Part shown: piece after piece, positions 9,052 to 17,496 of the stretch
Numbering within the stretch: the first letter of the stretch is position 1
Layout: each line of letters starts with the position of its first letter
Source: Candidatus Aminicenantes bacterium UBA1061
Lineage (GTDB): Bacteria > Acidobacteriota > Aminicenantia > Aminicenantales > Saccharicenantaceae
DNA length: 64,000 nucleotides
Reading direction: 5' to 3'
NCBI GenBank assembly: GCA_002316315.1
Contig: DCDG01000048.1
Location: forward strand, 124,614 to 188,613
The notes under the pieces: model-generated
Databases searched by the model: none
Told to the model about the DNA's origin: nothing
Seen by the model: only the letters and a program-made list of their open reading frames with translations
Translations under genes and position numbers: made by a program

Positions 9052-9990
9052 CTAAACTTTTTCTCCGCAGTAAGGGCAAATCTTAGTTTTATAAGGCAGG
9101 GGGCGACGACAATTCCAGCAGAGGTCAGATTTCCTCTGCTCTCTGGCCTTAATTCTGGCAAAAATGTCATCCAGCTCGCTGCCTTTTTCTTCCTTTCCTT
9201 TTAGCCTGGATAATTCCCTTATAATCTCTGAAGCTGTCTGGACTCGATCTTCTACCCGGGGAGCCAGGCATCTCATAATTAAATTATCAACTTCTTTTGA
9301 CACCCTCATATTTTTAAGTCGCGGCGGTGTAATTTTGCCCTGCTGAGCTTTTTCCAGAATTTTAAAAGGATCGGGATCAAAAATAGGCGGCCGGCCAACT
9401 ATCATCTCATAAAAGATGCAGCCTATCGAATAAATATCAGAAGAGTAAGATGCTTTTCCCATAAACTGCTCTGGAGCCATATAAGGCGGTGAACCTATCC
9501 TGGTAGAAGCGTATTGAACAGAACTTAACCAGGCCGAAGTCCCAAAGTCAGTTATCTTGATCGTACCTTCCCCCGAAATTAGAATATTAGATGGCCTCAG
9601 GTCACGGTGAATTATCTTGTTCTGGTGGGCATGCTCAACCCCATAGGAGATCTGTTTGATAATGTCTACCGCCCGGTCGCAATCAAGAATCTTCTCTTTC
9701 TCGAGCAGTTTTTCAAGAGATTGACCCTTAACATATTCCATAACCATGAAGAAGACATCTTTTTCTTTTTCCGCCGCCAGGACCCGGACAATGTTGGGAT
9801 GATTAAGGGCAGCCTGCAGCCTGGGTTCTTTAAGAAGCTTGTACAATTCGGTTGATTGTTTATGAGGAACTTTAATTGCTACTTTAATATCGAGCCAGGT
9901 ATCCCTGGCCAGATAGACAGATCCAAAACCGCCGCTCCCCAGCGACCGCAAAATTTCATATTTGCCAACTTTCTGTCCCTGTAAAAACAT
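9052..9990 (-). CDS. Ser/Thr protein kinase with C-terminal zinc ribbon
   Basis: A 312-residue Hanks-type kinase. Gly loop GSGGFGSV at residues 18-25, ATP lysine K40, helix-C glutamate E55, catalytic loop HRDLRPSN at 128-135, DFGTS at 148-152, and the substrate-loop motif GSPPYMAPEQ. The usual HRDLKP lysine is Arg (R132), a conservative but atypical change at a residue contacting the gamma-phosphate. The last 25 residues form a rubredoxin-like zinc ribbon (CWNC ... CPYC). There is no transmembrane helix, so it is cytosolic. Its start is 1 nt after the rsmE stop, placing it as the last gene of the heat-shock operon. Confidence 0.92.
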   Translation of the reverse strand: MFLQGQKVGKYEILRSLGSGGFGSVYLARDTWLDIKVAIKVPHKQSTELYKLLKEPRLQAALNHPNIVRVLAAEKEKDVFFMVMEYVKGQSLEKLLEKEKILDCDRAVDIIKQISYGVEHAHQNKIIHRDLRPSNILISGEGTIKITDFGTSAWLSSVQYASTRIGSPPYMAPEQFMGKASYSSDIYSIGCIFYEMIVGRPPIFDPDPFKILEKAQQGKITPPRLKNMRVSKEVDNLIMRCLAPRVEDRVQTASEIIRELSRLKGKEEKGSELDDIFARIKAREQRKSDLCWNCRRPLPYKTKICPYCGEKV

Positions 9991-9991
9991 C

Positions 9992-10717
9992 TTACCAGTT
10001 CCAGAAATGCGAAATTAGGGCCAAAGCAGAAACCACCGCTGTTTCAGTTCTTAAAATCCTACTACCAAGACTAAAACCTCTATATTTCGAACTCATCAGC
10101 GCTTCCCTTTCCTCCTGGCTCCAGCCGCCTTCGGGCCCGACCATCAGGATAGCCGAGGCTGGTTTAGTCTCGATGAGTATATCACGAAAATAGATCTGAC
10201 TATGCTCATCAAGAAATATTTTTTGTTCAGCTTGAACATCAGCAGACAGAATAGCTGACAAGCTCATGATTTCATTTATAACTGGCAAGACAGCTCCTTT
10301 GGATTGCTTCAGAGCTGCTCTTGAAATTCTTTCCCAGCGTGCTTTTCTGGCCGATAACTTATCAACAGGCATTTTAAAAGAGCGGACTGTGGATAGAGGA
10401 ATTATTTCTACCACTCCCAGCTCAGTCGCTTTTTCGATGATAGCATCCATGGTGACCAGCTTGGTTAGACTCAGCCCAAGAATCAGTTTTGTTTTTAATT
10501 TTTCTTCGTCTATTCTGACTGGAAGAAGCCAGGTTTTATCTTCTTTTAGGCTGACCACTTCTGCTAGCATTCTTTTCTTGCGACCGTCGGTCAGCCAGAT
10601 CTGGTCTCCCGGCTTGACTCTGGCCACCCGGGCTAAATGAAAATGTTCCTCTCCCTCCAGAGAAAATTTAGAGTCACCGGCGGGAAGACCGGCTATAAAA
10701 AATTGATTACTGGTCAC
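9992..10717 (-). CDS. rsmE: 16S rRNA m3U1498 methyltransferase
   Basis: An SPOUT-class methyltransferase that modifies U1498 of 16S rRNA using SAM. Typical motifs are present: KLVTMDAIIEKATELGVVEIIPL, the RWERISRAALKQSKGAVLP stretch, the knot motif LMVGPEGGWSQEE, and the C-terminal LGSRILRTETAVVSAL. I prefer the GTG at 10717 (241 residues, beginning VTSNQFFIAG), which overlaps the dnaJ stop by 11 nt; an in-frame ATG at 10774 would add 19 atypical residues inside dnaJ. It is the fifth gene of the hrcA operon. Confidence 0.9.
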   Translation of the reverse strand: MTSNQFFIAGLPAGDSKFSLEGEEHFHLARVARVKPGDQIWLTDGRKKRMLAEVVSLKEDKTWLLPVRIDEEKLKTKLILGLSLTKLVTMDAIIEKATELGVVEIIPLSTVRSFKMPVDKLSARKARWERISRAALKQSKGAVLPVINEIMSLSAILSADVQAEQKIFLDEHSQIYFRDILIETKPASAILMVGPEGGWSQEEREALMSSKYRGFSLGSRILRTETAVVSALALISHFWNW

Positions 10718-11858
10718 TGGCCTGACGTCCAACAAGGTTTTTATATTTCTGCACCCAGGTATGGTCAACTTCATTCAAGTTTTCACCACGAAGCTCGGCC
10801 AGTCTGAACAATAAAGTTTTTTGCTCCTTATCGAGTTTTTCAGGAATAGTAACCTTAATGGTAACATACAGGTCGCCACGGCGGCGATCTTCCATATCAA
10901 CCAGTCCGGCATTCTTAATTTTAAAAACCTCGCCAGATTGAACTCCAGCTGGAATTTTCAAGATTTCAGACTCACCATTAAGAAGAGGTATGGCCAGTTT
11001 GGCACCTAGAGCCGCCTGAGTCAGGCTGATTGAAACCTGAGCATAAAGATCTTTTCCCTTTCTTTCAAAAAAGGGATGACGGACCACTCTGACCAGGATA
11101 TAGAGATCTCCTCTAGGCTGGCCTGCTTCACCGGCTTCGCCTTCCCCGCTTAATCTCAAACGAGTACCATCCGCAATCCCGGCCGGTATTTTTATTTTTA
11201 ATTGTTTCTTCTGCTTGACCAGACCAGTTCCCTTGCATTCGTCACAGGGAGTGGCAATGACCTCTCCACGTCCATGGCAATGAGGACAGGTTCTGGCAAC
11301 GGTAAAAAAGCCCTGTTGATAGCGGAGCTGACCCCGCCCATGGCAGGCCGAACAAACCGTTTTTCTCGTTCCCGGTTTAAGCCCCGTGCCGTGGCAAGCA
11401 GGGCACTGTTCACGCCTGGTGAGATTAAATTCCTTCTCTACTCCTGTAGCAGCTTCTTCCAGATTTATATTAACTTCAAGAGATAGGTTCTGGCCGGATT
11501 GGACTCTCGACCTGCGTTGAGTTTCACCACCAAAAAACTCGGAAAAATTAAAGCCAAAAAAATTGCCCAGGATGTCTCCGAAATCTTCAAAAATAGTCGA
11601 ATCAAATCCGCCAAAGCCCTGGTAACCCTGACCCTGCAATCCCTGATATCCATAACGGTCATAAACTGACCGTTTTTCAGGATCAATCAGGACACTATAA
11701 GCCTCGGCTGCTTCTCTGAATTTTTCTTCTGATTCTTTATCCCCGGGATTCCGGTCAGGATGATATTTCAGGGCTGCCTGACGATAAGCCCTTTTTATCT
11801 CTTCAGGGCCGGCGCTCCTGGATATTCCAAGTATTTCATAATAGTCCCTGTTTATCAT
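10707..11858 (-). CDS. dnaJ: Chaperone DnaJ
   Basis: A 383-residue type I Hsp40. The J-domain (residues 4-68) contains HPDRN, followed by a G/F-rich linker (YQGFGGFD...). Four CxxCxGxG zinc repeats follow: CPACHGTG, CSACHGRG, CPHCHGRG and CDECKGTG, all intact, then the two C-terminal substrate-binding barrels. It stimulates DnaK ATPase and delivers clients. It overlaps the end of dnaK by 23 nt, so the two are translationally coupled. Confidence 0.97.
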   Translation of the reverse strand: MINRDYYEILGISRSAGPEEIKRAYRQAALKYHPDRNPGDKESEEKFREAAEAYSVLIDPEKRSVYDRYGYQGLQGQGYQGFGGFDSTIFEDFGDILGNFFGFNFSEFFGGETQRRSRVQSGQNLSLEVNINLEEAATGVEKEFNLTRREQCPACHGTGLKPGTRKTVCSACHGRGQLRYQQGFFTVARTCPHCHGRGEVIATPCDECKGTGLVKQKKQLKIKIPAGIADGTRLRLSGEGEAGEAGQPRGDLYILVRVVRHPFFERKGKDLYAQVSISLTQAALGAKLAIPLLNGESEILKIPAGVQSGEVFKIKNAGLVDMEDRRRGDLYVTIKVTIPEKLDKEQKTLLFRLAELRGENLNEVDHTWVQKYKNLVGRQASDQ

Positions 11859-13425
11859 GACTGTCAGCTACCTCCTTCTTCCGCCTGTTGATAATCTCCT
11901 GTAACTCTTCCGGCAGCAGGCCAGCTGCTGGTTTCACCACCACCTTTTGCTCACGGCCCGTATTAACATCACGGGCTGCCACTTTTAACAGGCCGTCTCC
12001 ATCAATCTCGAAAGTTACATCAATTTGAGGCACTCCGGCGGGAGCAGGATCAACTCCTACCAGATCGAACGTGGCCAGAGACTTGTTTTCCTCTGCCCTT
12101 GGGCTTTCCCCCTGAAGAACATGAATTTTAACCCTTCTCTGATTATTTTCGACGGTGGTAAAAGCCATCGTCTTCCTGGCAGGAATAGTAGTATTTCTTT
12201 CTATAATTTTTTCAAAGCCACCATTTTCCGTTTCTATGCCCAGAGAAAAGGGTGTTACATCAAGGAGCAGCACCAGATTATTGATGCTGCCTCTTATTAT
12301 TTTGGCTTGAATAGCCGCTCCCAAGGCCACAATTTCATCTGGATTGATGCGTGCGGCCGGGGTCCGCCCAAAAAATTGCGTCACTTTTTGTTTAACCAGA
12401 GGCATTCTTGTCTGGCCACCAACCAAAATAACCTCATCTACCCGGGCAGGATTCACCTTTGCCTCGGACAGAGCGGCCTGGCTGATGGTCAGAGTTCTAT
12501 CTACCAGATTTTCGGTCAATCTTTCCAGATAGCTCCGGCTGATCTTTTTCTTAATATGAAGAGAGCCATCTTCAGTTGAACAAATAAAGGGCAGGTTAAC
12601 CTCTGTCTCTGTGGTAAAAGACAGCTCTCGCTTAGCCTTTTCTGCTGCCTCTTTGATTCTTTGAAGTGCAAATTTATCCTGAACGAGATCAACCTGATTT
12701 GCCTCCCGGAACTCCTGAAGCAAGGAGCTTATCAGGCAATTATCAAAGTCATCTCCACCGAGAAAAGTATCCCCACTCGTGGAGAGAACATGGAAAACGC
12801 CATCATTCATTTCGAGGATAGTAATATCAAAGGTACCACCCCCGAGATCATAAACAGCCAGAAGACCTTCTTTCCGGCTTTCAAGTCCATAGGCCAGGCT
12901 GGCCGCAGTTGGTTCATTTATTATTCTGATGACATCAAGCCCACTAATGGCAGCCGCATCTTTGGTCGCCTGGCGCTGATGGTCATTAAAATAAGCAGGG
13001 ACAGTAATTACTGCCTCTTCCACATCTGTTCCCAGAAAACTTTCAGCACAGGTTTTTAAATAGGCAAGAATAAAAGACGAGATTTCCTGCGGGCTATAAA
13101 GGCGACCACCAGCCTCAATTAAGATGTCCCCGTTAGCCGCTTCCGATATCTTATAAGGCACGTGCTGCCTTATTTTTTGCATTTCCGGAGAATTGAACTT
13201 TTTGCCAATTAATCTTTTGACCGAATAAATCGTATTTTCCGGGTTGGTTAAGGCCTGCCTTAACGCTGGTAAGCCAACCAGTCTTTCACCATTGGCCGTG
13301 AAAGAAACGACTGAAGGAGTGGTATTGTTTCCTTCAAAATTTGGTATAATCTCAGGCCTATCCCCGTTCATATAAGCAACACAGGAATAAGTGGTTCCCA
13401 GATCTATTCCGATTAACTCAGTCAT
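11836..13425 (-). CDS. dnaK: Hsp70 chaperone DnaK lacking the C-terminal lid
   Basis: A 529-residue Hsp70. The nucleotide-binding domain is complete: GIDLGTTYSCVAY, ITVPAYFNDHQRQATKDAA, AVYDLGGGTFDITIL and VILVGGQTRMP. The beta-sandwich substrate domain is also complete (LDVTPFSLGIETENGG ... DVNTGREQKVVVK). The chain then stops after about 30 residues of the first lid helix, where canonical DnaK has roughly 80-110 more. The stop lies inside dnaJ, which is intact, so a frameshift is not the explanation. A lidless Hsp70 should bind and release peptides quickly. It sits 2 nt after grpE. Confidence 0.95.
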   Translation of the reverse strand: MTELIGIDLGTTYSCVAYMNGDRPEIIPNFEGNNTTPSVVSFTANGERLVGLPALRQALTNPENTIYSVKRLIGKKFNSPEMQKIRQHVPYKISEAANGDILIEAGGRLYSPQEISSFILAYLKTCAESFLGTDVEEAVITVPAYFNDHQRQATKDAAAISGLDVIRIINEPTAASLAYGLESRKEGLLAVYDLGGGTFDITILEMNDGVFHVLSTSGDTFLGGDDFDNCLISSLLQEFREANQVDLVQDKFALQRIKEAAEKAKRELSFTTETEVNLPFICSTEDGSLHIKKKISRSYLERLTENLVDRTLTISQAALSEAKVNPARVDEVILVGGQTRMPLVKQKVTQFFGRTPAARINPDEIVALGAAIQAKIIRGSINNLVLLLDVTPFSLGIETENGGFEKIIERNTTIPARKTMAFTTVENNQRRVKIHVLQGESPRAEENKSLATFDLVGVDPAPAGVPQIDVTFEIDGDGLLKVAARDVNTGREQKVVVKPAAGLLPEELQEIINRRKKEVADSHDKQGLL

Positions 13426-13427
13426 AC

Positions 13428-14168
13428 TCAGTTCTTTTTAGGCACCAGGACCTTGACTATGGTTGGACGCAACAATCTATCATGAATTAAATACCCTTTT
13501 TGCAGTTCCTCTTTTATCTGTGGTTCACTTACCTCCTCAGATTCTTCCGAAGTCAGGGCATGATGAAGAGACGGGTCAAACCGGTTATCCTGCAGTTCAA
13601 TCGGTTTAACCCCGTGTTTGGTCAGGAAGTTAAGCATCATCCGGTAAATTAGCTCGATTCCTTCTCTAAATGTCTTGCCGTTAGCTTCTTCAGCCACTCT
13701 TAAGGCACGTTCAAAGTTATCTATGATGGGCAGAAGCTCCTTTAAGACATCACCCAGTGCGTATTGCCTGAATTCGTCTTTTTCGCGGGCAGTCCGTTTG
13801 CGCAGATTATCCATATCGGCCAGAACCCTCAAAAATTTGTCTTTGAGCTCATCTATCTGGCTTTTTAACTCTGAAATTTCCTTATCCCTGGCTTCCAGTT
13901 CGCTTTCTAATCTGGCGATAATCTTATCCTGGTCGCTGATTGCTTCTTCCAACTTTGGAGACTCTGATTGCTCTGATTCTTTCCCGGCAAGCTTTTCGGC
14001 TGGATTGACTTCCAGATATTCTATCTCTTCCTGCCCTGATTTATTAGAATCAGAGGTTATATTCTCAGCATCGCTGTCATCGCTGCCGGTTATTTTTAGT
14101 CGGTCAGTTTCAGCAGCGGATTGGTCATGGTCTTTTTTCACTTTTATATCGACTTTTATTTCACTCAT
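13428..14168 (-). CDS. grpE: Nucleotide exchange factor GrpE
   Basis: A 246-residue cochaperone that releases ADP from DnaK. A long acidic, disordered N-terminus (residues 1-75) leads into a coiled coil (about 80-130, KIIARLESELEARDKEISELKSQI as the heptad-rich start region). The conserved head follows: LPIIDNFERALRVA, GVKPIE, FDPSLHHAL and the C-terminal GYLIHDRLLRPTIVKV. The start overlaps the hrcA stop by 4 nt. Family length is usually 180-210, so the acidic tail is long. Confidence 0.95.
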   Translation of the reverse strand: MSEIKVDIKVKKDHDQSAAETDRLKITGSDDSDAENITSDSNKSGQEEIEYLEVNPAEKLAGKESEQSESPKLEEAISDQDKIIARLESELEARDKEISELKSQIDELKDKFLRVLADMDNLRKRTAREKDEFRQYALGDVLKELLPIIDNFERALRVAEEANGKTFREGIELIYRMMLNFLTKHGVKPIELQDNRFDPSLHHALTSEESEEVSEPQIKEELQKGYLIHDRLLRPTIVKVLVPKKN

Positions 14169-15226
14169 AGCACAACACCCCTTTCCAGGTTCGTAATGGT
14201 ACTGGTCAGATGTCTGGCGACATTATCAACCAGAGGGATAATTCTTTCATAGGGTAACCTTTTAGGCCCGATTATCCCCAGTGAGCCCAGAACCTGTCGC
14301 CTGTTGCCATAATGCGACAAAATCAAACAGCAATCAGCAATTTCCGGCATCTTCAGTTCTGAGCCAAAAACAACTCTGACCCTTTCCAGGCTAATTAAAT
14401 CAGATAGGAACCTGGCCAGATTGGCCTTTTCCTCTAAATTCTGGAAAAGTGATTTAAGTTTTTGAAAATCAAATAGTTCTGCTTTATCAAGCAATCTGGC
14501 TGTTCCCTGCAAAAATATCTTGTTTTCCTCTTCTGTCGGCGATGGAGAGCTTCTCAACAAGGTAATGAGTCTTTCTATCAGGTTCTCATATTTCAGTTTG
14601 AGCTTGGGCAGTTCCCGGAAAAGATAATCCCTGACAAAGGATAGATTTTTTCCTCTGAAGTTCTGGTTAATATACTGAGCAGCCTGATCAAGTTCACCTT
14701 GAGTAAACAGGACTTTTGTCGTAAAGAGCTCTGTCTGAACCAGGTTAAAGGTAGATAACAGGACTATCATGACGTTGTTATCTTTAAGCTTAATAAATTT
14801 AACCTGGTCAAAATATATTTGCGAAATATGGGGGGAAATAACAAAAGCCAGATTGTCAGAATTACTGGCCAGTACCTGACTGACCTGAAGCAACAGTCTA
14901 TCCAGTTCGCCAGAATTTACCACTAAATCATCGGGACTGAATTTGACTTCTTCAGGCCAATCATGATGGCTAGAATCCAGAAGATTATTAACATAAAATT
15001 TTATACCCAGATCAGTGGGAATTCTGCCGGCCGAGGTATGAGGCTGATAAAGGTAACCTTCTTTTTCCAGCTCCGCCATAATATTCCGGATAGTAGCAGG
15101 CGAAATAACATTATTCATTCTCTGGGCCAAACAGGCAGAGCTAACGGCTTTGCCTGTCTGAAGATAGAGCTCGACACATAAGTTCAGAATGACCTTCTCT
15201 TTGTTTTCAAGCCTCTTGTAAGACAT
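14165..15226 (-). CDS. hrcA: Heat-inducible transcription repressor HrcA
   Basis: A 353-residue repressor that normally binds CIRCE operators and senses free GroEL. The N-terminal winged helix shows SACLAQRMNNVISPATIRNIMAELEKEGYLYQPHTSAGRIPTD-type composition at residues 28-70, the family signature, followed by the GAF-like dimer domain and C-terminal IIGPKRLPYERIIPLVDNVA. First gene of a six-gene operon (hrcA-grpE-dnaK-dnaJ-rsmE-kinase). Its own promoter lacks a recognisable CIRCE inverted repeat. Confidence 0.95.
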   Translation of the reverse strand: MSYKRLENKEKVILNLCVELYLQTGKAVSSACLAQRMNNVISPATIRNIMAELEKEGYLYQPHTSAGRIPTDLGIKFYVNNLLDSSHHDWPEEVKFSPDDLVVNSGELDRLLLQVSQVLASNSDNLAFVISPHISQIYFDQVKFIKLKDNNVMIVLLSTFNLVQTELFTTKVLFTQGELDQAAQYINQNFRGKNLSFVRDYLFRELPKLKLKYENLIERLITLLRSSPSPTEEENKIFLQGTARLLDKAELFDFQKLKSLFQNLEEKANLARFLSDLISLERVRVVFGSELKMPEIADCCLILSHYGNRRQVLGSLGIIGPKRLPYERIIPLVDNVARHLTSTITNLERGVVL

Positions 15227-15243
15227 TTTTATTGCTTATTATT

Positions 15244-15272
15244 TTATTACCCCAAAAGGCAGTTTTTGTCAA
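15244..15272 (-). promoter_or_regulatory. Consensus sigma-70 promoter of the hrcA operon
   Basis: Minus-strand TTGACA (15272-15267), 17-nt spacer, TAATAA (15249-15244), 18 nt upstream of the hrcA ATG. No TTAGCACTC-N9-GAGTGCTAA repeat is seen around it, so HrcA autorepression through a canonical CIRCE is not supported. Confidence 0.7.
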
Positions 15273-15301
15273 TCTGTCTCAGGCTTTGAACCAGGGTGAG
15301 C

Positions 15302-16108
15302 CTATTTAATTACCAGGCCGGCATACCCCACAACCTGTTGATAGTCGCCCGTCCGCTCACCCGAGGTCTGGTATTTAACCAGATATCCCTCCTTCGCTCC
15401 TAAGGCCTTAGCTGCTACCATGATAGCTGAGGTTGGCTGAAAGCCGCACATGGTTAGCCGGTAAGAGGTAACCAGCTCAAAGAGTCCCTGGGCATCAAGC
15501 CTTTCAATAAAAGAAATTGCTTTATAATCAAGCTTTTCAGCCATCTGCTGACTGACATAATGGCTCATATCCGTGCTGGCCACCAGCAGCACATCCTGCC
15601 CTGAGCTTTTTATAGCTCTGGCCAGGACCAGTCCTAAATCTTCTAATTTTTTATAATCCGCCTCGTAAGACACCAGGATAGGCACGATGGACAAATCTGG
15701 CTGAAAATACTGAAGAAATGGCACCTGGACCTCAATCGAATGTTCTTTGCGGTGAGCTTCTTTATCCTTGGAAATAAAACCGCTTTCAGATAGGATCAGA
15801 TCAGCCAGAGCGGAGTTCACCGGAACCTCACCCAGCGGAGTCAGCCAGCTGTTGCTATCATCAAGAGCCAGTATCGATTCAATTGGATGATGAGCTGGTC
15901 CCAGGATGACCACATTTGAAGGAATTATAACAGAGGAATAAACATAAGCCGCCACTGATCCTGAATATTCATAGCCAGCATGAGGCGAAACTATTCCATA
16001 AGCTCTGTTTTTTTCACTTTTACCGGGCAGAAAAGACTCAATAGTTTTTCTGAGGAGATCAGGTTCTTCAGGATAAAAATAACCGGCCACATACGGTCGC
16101 CTTTTCAT
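15302..16108 (-). CDS. MEMO1-family protein (AmmeMemoRadiSam system protein B)
   Basis: A 268-residue protein of the MEMO/LigB-like fold. It starts RRPYVAGYFYPEEP, has the metal-site motif GIVSPHAGYEYSG (about residues 37-50), NVVILGPAHHP, and the REHSIEVQVPFLQ-like segment KEHSIEVQVPFLQYF near 139-153, and ends with DYQQVVGYAGLVIK. In bacteria the family is often encoded with a radical SAM enzyme and an AMMECR1 protein; neither is adjacent here. Instead it is the third gene of a saccharopine operon, 27 nt after the dehydrogenase. The biochemical role is unknown. Confidence 0.88.
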   Translation of the reverse strand: MKRRPYVAGYFYPEEPDLLRKTIESFLPGKSEKNRAYGIVSPHAGYEYSGSVAAYVYSSVIIPSNVVILGPAHHPIESILALDDSNSWLTPLGEVPVNSALADLILSESGFISKDKEAHRKEHSIEVQVPFLQYFQPDLSIVPILVSYEADYKKLEDLGLVLARAIKSSGQDVLLVASTDMSHYVSQQMAEKLDYKAISFIERLDAQGLFELVTSYRLTMCGFQPTSAIMVAAKALGAKEGYLVKYQTSGERTGDYQQVVGYAGLVIK

Positions 16109-16135
16109 TTTTGCCCTCCAGTTAACAAATAACTT

Positions 16136-17464
16136 TTAATTATTTATTAATTCTTTTTCTTCCTTAAATTTGACACCCAGAGCTTTTAATTCAGCCAGAA
16201 TCGGCTCATAAATGTCGGCCGTAGTTGGAATAAGAACCCCGCGGCTTTTTATCTTATTCTGCAGGATTAATTTTACCCCTAAAGCAACAGGCCAGCCGAC
16301 CAGCCTGGACATTGAACTATGGCCACCTGGCTGGCCAAAATCAATTAAGGTCGAAACTAATTTTTCCTGCTGGCCAGAAGGGTAACTGATCAGGAGTTCA
16401 TGCTGCAGAATATTCATATCACGTTCGCCCTGCCCGTACTGCATCTTGTCCCACATAATGGCCGTCAGCAGATCAAGAGGCGAACTCTTCTGTGCAGGCA
16501 GCGGCCTGGCGCTGAATAAACCCAGCCAGTCGAAAGCTCTGATGGTCTCTGAATCCGGATCAATCCCAAGTCGGGAAGCGACGGCTTCAGCCAGAGATTC
16601 CGTTTCTTTGATCCCGAGCAATTCCTGTATAAAGCCGGCGTAGGTGGTAGCTGTCCATTCCCTTTCGGTTATATCGAGAAGGCCCAGCTCGCCCATTTTT
16701 TTCAGCTTGACGCACCACCCGGAATAACGGAGTGTACCTCTGAGGATTGATCGCACTTCAGGAATATCATAAATTTCCCGGTAAATAACCGAATTGCGGT
16801 TTGGATAGGCCTCGAACTGGCCCAGATCAGGAATCTCTACCAGTTCAAAATGGTCAAAAAGCTCATCCGCCGGTATGACTACTTCCTGGCCATCTTTCAA
16901 ATACCGGGCTTCATTCCGGCCTGCCAGCAAAACGCCCCTCGGGCTCCAGGAAAACTTATATCCGAAAGGATTGGTACTGGCCTCAGGGGCAGGCAACCCG
17001 CCACAATAGGAAATAAAAGTTAAGACTTCTCCGCCCGCTGCTCGTGCCTGATTGATACACTGCTTGGCTTCCATATGATCTAAACCCGGATCGAGACCAC
17101 ATTCATTCAAGAAAATCAACCCTTTTGACCTGGCCGCTCCATCGAAATTTCTCATCTCGGGGCTGACATAGCTAGCGGTGACCAGATGTTTGCCCAATTC
17201 GAGGCAAATACTGGCTACATAGGGATGAAAGGTATAAGGCACCATACTGGCCACCACTTCCACATCAGCCACAAGATCCTCAAGTTTCTTTTTATCTCTC
17301 AAGTCAAGATGGAAAGCCTGGCCTCTGGGGTGCTGGCCAACCAGCCGCCTGGCTCTTTCTTCTTCCAGGTCAGCTACCTTGACCTCCACCTCACCAAGGT
17401 CAAGAAGATATTCAACCAGTGGCCTGGCCACCAAACCAGCTCCCAGCACACAAACTTTTTTCAT
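16136..17464 (-). CDS. Saccharopine dehydrogenase (glutamate-forming type)
   Basis: A 442-residue NAD(P)-dependent enzyme of the LYS9/saccharopine reductase family. The Rossmann start is KKVCVLGAGLVARPLVEYLL (residues 2-21). Other hallmarks are VVASMVPYTFHPYVA, NECGLDPGLDHMEA (about 121-134), SYCGGLPAPEASTNPFGYKFSWSP-type loop, and LRYSGWC. It would interconvert saccharopine with aminoadipate semialdehyde plus glutamate. It follows the lysine-ketoglutarate reductase gene by 32 nt, recreating as two proteins what eukaryotes fuse as AASS. The pair most likely degrades lysine, though the direction cannot be read from sequence. Confidence 0.88.
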   Translation of the reverse strand: MKKVCVLGAGLVARPLVEYLLDLGEVEVKVADLEEERARRLVGQHPRGQAFHLDLRDKKKLEDLVADVEVVASMVPYTFHPYVASICLELGKHLVTASYVSPEMRNFDGAARSKGLIFLNECGLDPGLDHMEAKQCINQARAAGGEVLTFISYCGGLPAPEASTNPFGYKFSWSPRGVLLAGRNEARYLKDGQEVVIPADELFDHFELVEIPDLGQFEAYPNRNSVIYREIYDIPEVRSILRGTLRYSGWCVKLKKMGELGLLDITEREWTATTYAGFIQELLGIKETESLAEAVASRLGIDPDSETIRAFDWLGLFSARPLPAQKSSPLDLLTAIMWDKMQYGQGERDMNILQHELLISYPSGQQEKLVSTLIDFGQPGGHSSMSRLVGWPVALGVKLILQNKIKSRGVLIPTTADIYEPILAELKALGVKFKEEKELINN

Positions 17465-17496
17465 TTTATAACCTTTTTCCTTTCTTTTCAGTCATT

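Noticed and set aside
11836..11858. Frameshift explaining the short DnaK
   Set aside because: The sequence after the stop is the intact start of dnaJ; no lid-like sequence is found in another frame.
12025..12579. 184-codon plus-strand ORF inside dnaK
   Set aside because: It is a shadow of a complete Hsp70 gene, with no recognisable product.
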